Below are positions 60,657 through 64,000 of a stretch of 64,000 nt of DNA, piece after piece. Origin of the DNA: Xestospongia muta (lineage: Eukaryota > Porifera > Demospongiae > Haplosclerida > Petrosiidae); contig OY848928.1 in assembly GCA_963693285.1 (NCBI GenBank), positions 5,857,827-5,921,826 on the forward strand, read 5' to 3'. Below the pieces are notes generated by a model that saw nothing but the letters and a program-made list of their open reading frames with translations, ran no database searches and had not been told where the DNA came from. Position 1 is the first letter of the stretch, and every line of letters begins with the position of its first letter. A program made the position numbers and the translations under genes.

Positions 60657-62275
60657 ACGCCTATGTTTGAGTCAAAGTCAGGCGCCCTGGTATTGCCAGC
60701 ATAGCTGGCAATTGCTATACTTGTAGCTTCATCGAGTATCTGCTAAATCACCCTATTTTTTTTAGAATTCCTTCAAGCAACCAGCAAACATACATCTTAT
60801 GAATGTATACTATAGGTATACTATATGGTCAGTCTGAAGAAAATGATTTCAGGTCATCCAAGTGTATATGGACATCATAATGGCAAAGAGCATTAACAAA
60901 CTGCCAATGATCAAGACATTCTCCCTTCAGAAGATCATTGTACAATTGAGAAATTAATATTAGAAGTACCTGAAGATGTTACACCTACTGAAATAAATGA
61001 AGGCTCACCTTTTGAGAAGAATGTTTTATAAGAAAACAGTATCTCCATTACAGAAACTAATAAAGTTATACAATGATTCAGTGACATTTGTTAGAGTATT
61101 TTATTGATACAGTTACAAAATAACTAAGAATTACTTTTTACATTTATTATTAACTCACAATTGACCCTAATTAACCCTAATAAACTCTAATTAATGCCTA
61201 TGTTTGAGTCAAAGTCAAGCTCTGGTATTACCAACATAGCTGGCAATTGCTATACTTGAAGCTTCATCCAGTATCTGCTGAATCACACTATTTTTGTTAG
61301 AATTCCTTCAAGCAACCAGCAAAGATACATCTTATGAATGTATACTATAGGTATACTATATGGTCAGTCTGAAGAAAATGTTTTCAGGTCATTTAAGTGC
61401 ATATGGACATCATAATGGCAAAGAGCATTAACGAACAGGCAATGATCAAGACATTGTCCCTTCAGAAGATCAGTGTACAATTGGGAAATTAATATTAGAA
61501 GTACCTGAAGATGTTACACCTACTGAAATAAAATGAAGGCTCACCTTTTGAGAAGAAATTTTTCCAACAAAATAGTATCTCCACTACAGAAACTAATAAA
61601 GTTATACAATGATTCAGTGACATTTGTTAGAGTATTTTATTGATACAGTTACAAAATAACTAAGCATTACTTTTTACATTTACTATTAAATCACAATTGA
61701 CCCTAATTAACCCTAATTAATCTTAATAAACTCTAATTAATGCCTATGTTTGAGTCAAAGTCAGGCCCTGGTATTACCAACATAGCTGACAATTGCTATA
61801 CTTATAGCTTCATCCAGTATCTGCTGAATCACACTATTTTTGGTAGAATTCCTTCAAGCAACCAGCAAAGATACATCTTATGAATGTATACTATAGGTAT
61901 ACTATATGGTCAGTCTAAAGAAAATGATTTTAGGTCATTTAAGTGCATATGCACATCATAATGGCAAAGAGCATTAACGAACAGGCAATGATCAAGATAA
62001 TGTTCCATCACAAGATCAGTGTACAATTAAGAAATTAATATTAGAAGTACCTGAAGATGTTACACCTACTGAAATAAAATGAAGGCTCACCTTTTGAGAA
62101 GAATGTTTTCTAACAAAACAGTATCTCCACTACAGAAGATAATAAAGTTATATAATGATTTAGTGACATTTGTTAGAGTATTATATTGCTACAGATACAA
62201 AATAACTAAGTATTACTTTTTACTTTTATTATAAAATCACAATTGTCTGTAAAGAATAGAGGCTGGCTTGAGGAT
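60657..62275 (+). repeat. Three tandem units of about 540 bp carrying a permuted-papain tail remnant
   Basis: Units start at GCCTATGTTTGAGTCAAAGT near 60657, 61195 and 61741; the shared GAATTCCTTCAAGCAACCAG lies at 60765, 61300 and 61846 (periods 535 and 546). Each holds GAAGTACCTGAAGATGTTAC, a TTTTGAGAAGAA block and a segment that translates to ISITETNKVIQ-stop or close variants, matching the ISATEANKIVQ end of the pseudogene at 46800, and ends with ACCCTAATTAACCCTAAT-type sequence. Frames are broken. Confidence 0.88.
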
Positions 62276-62309
62276 TATCTTACCCTGCGAATGTTGGGTT
62301 AAGGTTAAG

Positions 62310-62456
62310 TAAGGGGAGTCTTGTGAAGATCCAAGGGAGGAGTATTGTGAATGGCCAAGGAAAGTCTTGTGAATGGCCAAAGGGGGACTCTTGTAAGCAG
62401 ACAAGAGGGACTTATGCAATAGGCCAATGAGGGACCCTTGTGAACAGCGAAGGGGT
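62310..62456. repeat. Minisatellite of about 28 bp (CTTGTGAATGGCCAAGG)
   Basis: Five to six irregular units with GACTCTTGTGAATGGCCAA cores. A minus-strand ORF across it is repeat-derived. Confidence 0.75.
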
Positions 62457-62550
62457 GTATTGCAGATTAGTATAAAAGTGTTTGAATATGTAGTTTGTCT
62501 CTAGATTAGTTTTAAAACAAAGTTAGATTTTAATCTGTTAGCTTTCAACA

Positions 62551-62625
62551 GTGGTCAGTTAGAGTAGTGGTTAGCTTGGAGTAGCTTGAATTTGGAGTTC
62601 AATCCCTAGATTGGTGAAAAAAAAA
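62551..62625 (+). mobile_element. tRNA-derived SINE-like copy 1
   Basis: TCAGTTAGAGTAGTGGTTAGC resembles a tRNA D-arm/A-box, and GGAGTTCAATCCCTA about 35 bp downstream resembles a T-arm/B-box (GGTTCRANNCC), followed by a short poly(A). Too diverged to be a functional tRNA. Confidence 0.5.
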
Positions 62626-62649
62626 TGAAGGTTTAATTTGTTTCCTGTC

Positions 62650-62728
62650 ATCTGTGCTTAGTTGGAATAGTGGTTAACATGGAGGACCTTGAATTTGGAG
62701 TTCAATCCCGACATTAATGAAAAAAAAA
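62650..62728 (+). mobile_element. tRNA-derived SINE-like copy 2
   Basis: Same organisation as copy 1: GCTTAGTTGGAATAGTGGTT A-box, GGAGTTCAATCCCGA B-box, terminal A9. The two copies share GCTTGAATTTGGAGTTCAAT-type sequence and lie in the same orientation about 100 bp apart. Confidence 0.5.
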
Positions 62729-62892
62729 TTGGTTAATAAATGAAAAAATATTCAAATAATTAGTAGAAAGGAAATTTGGTAAAGTAAATTGAGTGATTAG
62801 AAAAAGTTAATAAAGGGATAAAAAGAGGAAAAGGTGAATGAAGGGATAAAAAGAGACGTGAATAAAGGGAAAGAGATAAAGAGAGGTAAATG

Positions 62893-64000
62893 AAGGGTTT
62901 AGGGTTTAGGGTTTGGGTTTAGGGTTTGGGTTTAGGGTTTAGGGTTTAGGGTTTAGGGTTTAGGGTTTAGGGTTTAGGGTTTAGGGTTTAGGGTTTAGGG
63001 TTTAGGGTTTAGGGTTTAGGGTTTAGGGTTTAGGGTTTAGGGTTTAGGGTTTAGGGTTTAGGGTTTAGGGTTTAGGGTTTAGGGTTTAGGGTTTAGGGTT
63101 TAGGGTTTAGGGTTTAGGGTTTAGGGTTTAGGGTTTAGGGTTTAGGGTTTAGGGTTTAGGGTTTAGGGTTTAGGGTTTAGGGTTTAGGGTTTAGGGTTTA
63201 GGGTTTAGGGTTTAGGGTTTAGGGTTTAGGGTTTAGGGTTTAGGGTTTAGGGTTTAGGGTTTAGGGTTTAGGGTTTAGGGTTTAGGGTTTAGGGTTTAGG
63301 GTTTAGGGTTTAGGGTTTAGGGTTTAGGGTTTAGGGTTTAGGGTTTAGGGTTTAGGGTTTAGGGTTTAGGGTTTAGGGTTTAGGGTTTAGGGTTTAGGGT
63401 TTAGGGTTTAGGGTTTAGGGTTTAGGGTTTAGGGTTTAGGGTTTAGGGTTTAGGGTTTAGGGTTTAGGGTTTAGGGTTTAGGGTTTAGGGTTTAGGGTTT
63501 AGGGTTTAGGGTTTAGGGTTTAGGGTTAGGGTTTAGGGTTTAGGGTTTAGGGTTTAGGGTTTAGGGTTTTTAGGGTTTTAGGGTTTAGGGTTTAGGGTTT
63601 AGGGTTTAGGGTTTAGGGTTTAGGGTTTAGGGTTTAGGGTTTAGGGTTTAGGGTTTAGGGTTTAGGGTTTAGGGTTTAGGGTTTAGGGTTTAGGGTTTAG
63701 GGTTTAGGGTTTAGGGTTTAGGGTTTAGGGTTTAGGGTTTAGGGTTTAGGGTTTAGGGTTTAGGGTTTAGGGTTTAGGGTTTAGGGTTTAGGGTTTAGGG
63801 TTTAGGGTTTAGGGTTTAGGGTTTAGGGTTTAGGGTTTAGGGTTTAGGGTTTAGGGTTTAGGGTTTAGGGTTTAGGGTTTAGGGTTTAGGGTTTAGGGTT
63901 TAGGGTTTAGGGTTTAGGGTTTAGGGTTTAGGGTTTAGGGTTTAGGGTTTAGGGTTTAGGGTTTAGGGTTTAGGGTTTAGGGTTTAGGGTTTAGGGTTTA
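62893..64000 (+). repeat. Telomere, (TTTAGGG)n, about 158 units
   Basis: An uninterrupted array of the 7-mer TTTAGGG with the G-rich strand 5' to 3' toward the right end, the orientation of a right-hand chromosome terminus. Variants: two TTTGGG units near the proximal edge (about 62911-62930), one TTAGGG at 63526-63531, TTTTTAGGG at 63567-63575 and TTTTAGGG at 63576-63583. Beyond 63583 it is perfect to the window end. Confidence 0.97.

Noticed and set aside
62893..64000. Plant or algal contamination joined to an animal contig
   Set aside because: Not excluded, but subtelomeric units related to the animal-gene side continue to 62275, within about 600 bp of the telomere, which argues for a contiguous chromosome end.

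Overview
The window is a eukaryotic chromosome end, probably from a marine invertebrate. AT-rich DNA, introns mostly of 45-60 bp, intergenic gaps of tens to a few hundred bp and a metazoan gene set (LRRC9, SH3BP5, AGBL2/3-type carboxypeptidase, NSMCE2, EXOC1, cathepsin F) suggest a compact basal metazoan genome. A demosponge (haplosclerid/Amphimedon-like) is my best guess; this is inference, not proof.

Region 1 (1-35.7 kb) is gene-dense and mostly single-copy. It starts with a decayed HCCS fragment, followed by: PDZ-PH-PH protein (-), HCCS (+), front-end fatty acid desaturase (-), ERGIC3 (+), SMNDC1/SPF30 (-), cytoplasmic poly(A)-binding protein (+, with one exceptional 3.46-kb intron), HACD (-), CCS (-), MRTO4 (+), cathepsin F (-), LRRC9 (+), NSMCE2 (-), AGBL2/3-type deglutamylase (+), EXOC1/Sec3 (+) and SH3BP5 (-). 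Genes alternate strand, so most starts lie in short shared divergent intervals and most ends converge. Several divergent intervals carry recognisable motifs: palindromic CACGTG E-boxes, an RFX X-box-like site before LRRC9, and GGTGTGG/CACCC boxes. The genes are general housekeeping (secretion, lipid, RNA, ribosome biogenesis) plus two cilium-linked genes; there is no single pathway.

Region 2 (about 36.4-56.3 kb) is subtelomeric. A unit of about 5.5 kb occurs as copy A (36.4-42.1 kb), copy B (46.7-51.7 kb), a tandem partial copy C (51.7-55.3 kb), a short copy D (55.9-56.2 kb) and an inverted fragment (55.6-55.8 kb). Between A and B lies a graveyard of broken genes: a COP1 E3-ligase pseudogene, an LPCAT3/MBOAT5-like fragment and a permuted-papain (YiiX/C92-like) pseudogene. 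In copy C an exon-intron pair has been amplified about five times around a 23-bp minisatellite.

Region 3 (56.3-62.9 kb) is a stack of different minisatellites, three tandem units of about 540 bp that carry the C-terminal tail of the permuted-papain pseudogene family, and two tRNA-derived SINE-like copies.

Region 4 (62.9-64.0 kb) is about 1.1 kb of (TTTAGGG)n with the G-rich strand running toward the right end: a chromosome terminus with the plant-type 7-mer rather than the TTAGGG usual in animals. This and the duplicated subtelomere are the most unusual content.
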